From: Anaerolineales bacterium UBA2029
GTDB taxonomy: Bacteria; Chloroflexota; Anaerolineae; Aggregatilineales; Aggregatilineaceae
Reading direction: 5' to 3'
Assembly (NCBI GenBank): GCA_002332795.1
Contig: DDBP01000163.1
Span: 4,472 to 11,533, forward strand
DNA: 7,062 nucleotides
Position numbers and translations under genes: made by a program. This document shows, one piece after another, positions 5,629-7,062 of this stretch (its first letter is position 1; the number at the start of each line of letters is the position of its first letter). The notes below the pieces were generated by a model. That model did no database searches. It saw nothing but the letters and a program-made list of their open reading frames with translations, and was not told the origin of the DNA.

Positions 5629-6921
5629 ATGTTTCGTCATAAGGTTCGCGCTCTGGTTGTTTTGCTGGTGGCCGTCACGCTGACGGGCGCGCTGGGCGTC
5701 TATGCGCAGGGCGGCAAGGTCACTTTCATGTCCACGCAGTTCAACACCGTGGAAGAAAGTGACAAGGCCCGCGCCATCCTGGCCGACTTCGGCGACGTGG
5801 ACTTCGTGCCCAGCGAGGAAGGGCCGATGATTGACCTGCTGAAGGCCGAGGCGCAGGCTGGCTCTGGGACGGTAGACCTGGTGGGCGCGCTGCATGGCAC
5901 CTTCCCCGTGCTGGCCCAGGAAGACGTGCTCTTCGACCTGTCCGACCTGCTGGCCGAGATTCAGGCCGAATACGAGCTGCCAGAAGCCTTCGTCGAGCTG
6001 GGCAAGCTGGGCACCGAGGACTATCAGTACTACATCCCCTGGATGCAGGCGACCTACATCATGGCTGCGCACAAGGACGCCCTGCAATACCTGCCCGAAG
6101 GGGCCGACATCAACGCGCTGACCTGGGAGCAACTGGCGGCCTGGGCCAAGAACATCTACGATGCCACGGGCGAGGCCAAGCTGGGGTTGCCGGTGGCCGG
6201 GCTGTTCCATCGCTTCCTGGAAGGCTACCTGTACCCGTCGTTCACCGGTGGCATGGTGACCGGCTTCAAGTCGGAAGAAGCGGTGGCGATGTGGGAGTGG
6301 TTCAAGACCGACCTGTGGCCCTACGTGCACCCGCAGTCCATCGCCTATGAGTTCATGCAGGAGCCGTTGCTGGCCGGTGAAGTGCTGGTCGCCTTCGACC
6401 ACACCGCCCGCCTGATCAACGCCTTCAACGAGCGCCCCGAAGACTTCGTGGCCTTCCCTGCGCCGGCTGGTCCGGCGGGGCGTGGTTTCATGCCGGTGGT
6501 CGTGGGCCTGGGCATCCCCTTCACCGCTCCCAATCCGGACGGCGCGGAAGCCCTGCTCAAGTACATGCTCAGCCCCGAAACACAGGCGCGCGTGCTGAAG
6601 GACCTGGCTTTCTTCCCGGTGGTCGGCGGCGTGGATACGTCGGGCCTGTCGGCGGGCGTGGCCATCGAGGCCGGTGCGGTGTCCGCCCAGGCCAACTCGC
6701 CCGATGCGCTGCCCGCGCTGCTGCCGGTGGGCCTGGGATCGCGCGGCGGTGAGATCAACGAGATCTATCGCAACGCCTTCAGCCGCATCGTCCTCAACGG
6801 CGAAGACATCCCGACGGTGCTCGAACAGGAAGGGGCCAACCTGCAGAAACTGCTGGACGAGACCGGCGCGCCTTGCTGGCCGCCGGATGCACCCAGCGAA
6901 GGGGCCTGTCAGCTCCAGTAA
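5629..6921 (+). CDS. Extracellular solute-binding protein of a sugar ABC transporter
   Basis: This 430-residue secreted protein should capture a sugar or oligosaccharide and deliver it to an ABC permease. It starts with a Sec signal peptide: basic n-region MFRHKVR, hydrophobic core about 8-24, and a probable signal peptidase I site after VYA (residue 26). There is no lipobox cysteine. The mature part resembles family 1 solute-binding proteins: an early DVDFV...EEGPMIDLLKAEAQAGSGTVDLVGA region (56-87), WMQATYIMAAHKDAL (138-152), aromatic-rich segments around 220-245 that could stack on sugar rings, and GRGFMPVVVGLGIP (284-297) before KYMLSPETQARVL (311-323). The only two cysteines are Cys416 and Cys427, so a C-terminal disulfide is possible. 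AGGAG at 5615-5619, nine bases before the ATG, fixes the start. It lies 128 bp after lacI on the same strand and may be co-transcribed. Permease genes would be expected to the right. The substrate cannot be named. Confidence 0.92.
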   Translation: MFRHKVRALVVLLVAVTLTGALGVYAQGGKVTFMSTQFNTVEESDKARAILADFGDVDFVPSEEGPMIDLLKAEAQAGSGTVDLVGALHGTFPVLAQEDVLFDLSDLLAEIQAEYELPEAFVELGKLGTEDYQYYIPWMQATYIMAAHKDALQYLPEGADINALTWEQLAAWAKNIYDATGEAKLGLPVAGLFHRFLEGYLYPSFTGGMVTGFKSEEAVAMWEWFKTDLWPYVHPQSIAYEFMQEPLLAGEVLVAFDHTARLINAFNERPEDFVAFPAPAGPAGRGFMPVVVGLGIPFTAPNPDGAEALLKYMLSPETQARVLKDLAFFPVVGGVDTSGLSAGVAIEAGAVSAQANSPDALPALLPVGLGSRGGEINEIYRNAFSRIVLNGEDIPTVLEQEGANLQKLLDETGAPCWPPDAPSEGACQLQ

Positions 6922-6962
6922 CGGCACCTGGGCACAGCGATAGGATCATCTGAGGAGCACGA

Positions 6963-6994
6963 GGGGGAAGCCGGCTATCCAACCTGCTTCCCCC
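6963..6994 (+). terminator. Hairpin after the solute-binding protein gene, possible attenuating terminator
   Basis: GGGGGAAGC (6963-6971) pairs perfectly with GCTTCCCCC (6986-6994) in nine base pairs around a 14-base loop. It is followed by GTTTGGTCTGGTT, T-rich but broken by Gs, so intrinsic termination is probably incomplete. Such hairpins between a binding-protein gene and its permease genes are known to keep the binding protein more abundant by stopping or stabilising transcripts. Whether permeases follow is outside the window. Confidence 0.6.
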
Positions 6995-7062
6995 GTTTGG
7001 TCTGGTTCAGGGGCGGACAGGGCTAGAGCAAGCGGTAAGGTTGGCTCGCCTGGTTGACCTCA

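Noticed and set aside
5599..6927. 442-codon open frame antisense to the solute-binding protein gene
   Set aside because: It mirrors the codon pattern of the real gene, is rich in His, Gln, Arg and Gly, and has no recognisable fold. The plus-strand protein has a signal peptide, ribosome site and family features.

Overview
The window is GC-rich bacterial DNA with five complete protein-coding genes and short intergenic gaps. The lineage cannot be fixed without a search. GC-rich codon use, a carbohydrate-scavenging gene set and heptamer tandem repeats at the left edge would fit a Chloroflexota (Anaerolineae-like) genome, but this is a guess. I saw no rRNA, tRNA, CRISPR array, insertion sequence or phage gene, and no stretch over 300 bases lacks a gene.

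Layout. Bases 4-31 hold four tandem heptamers. Bases 63-1694 (+) encode a GH13 alpha-amylase-type glycosidase with an N-terminal beta-sandwich domain and all catalytic motifs, but no C-terminal domain C. A perfect TATAAT hexamer follows its stop, upstream of a PfkB-family kinase (1801-2835, +), probably 2-keto-3-deoxygluconate kinase. It converges on rimO (2832-4262, -), and the two stop codons overlap in CTAG. A divergent intergenic region (4263-4486) separates rimO from a LacI-family regulator (4487-5500, +). That region contains a TTGACA -35 element and two identical 16-bp palindromes, TCCAAAACGTTTTGGA, centred 34 bp apart. These are almost certainly the regulator's own operators. After a 128-bp gap containing an orphan consensus Shine-Dalgarno, a secreted extracellular solute-binding protein (5629-6921, +) follows. 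A 9-bp perfect hairpin lies 41 bp past its stop, where ABC permease genes would normally begin to the right of the window.

How the genes may work together. The LacI regulator and the solute-binding protein look like the 5' end of a sugar-uptake locus, with the regulator controlling its own promoter and probably the transport genes. The GH13 enzyme and the sugar-acid kinase suggest alpha-glucan and uronate or gluconate catabolism nearby, but their different promoter context and the intervening housekeeping gene rimO argue against a single operon. I found no clearly undescribed system. The most informative features are the twin operators overlapping the lacI start, the truncated GH13 architecture, and the orphan Shine-Dalgarno ahead of the solute-binding protein gene.
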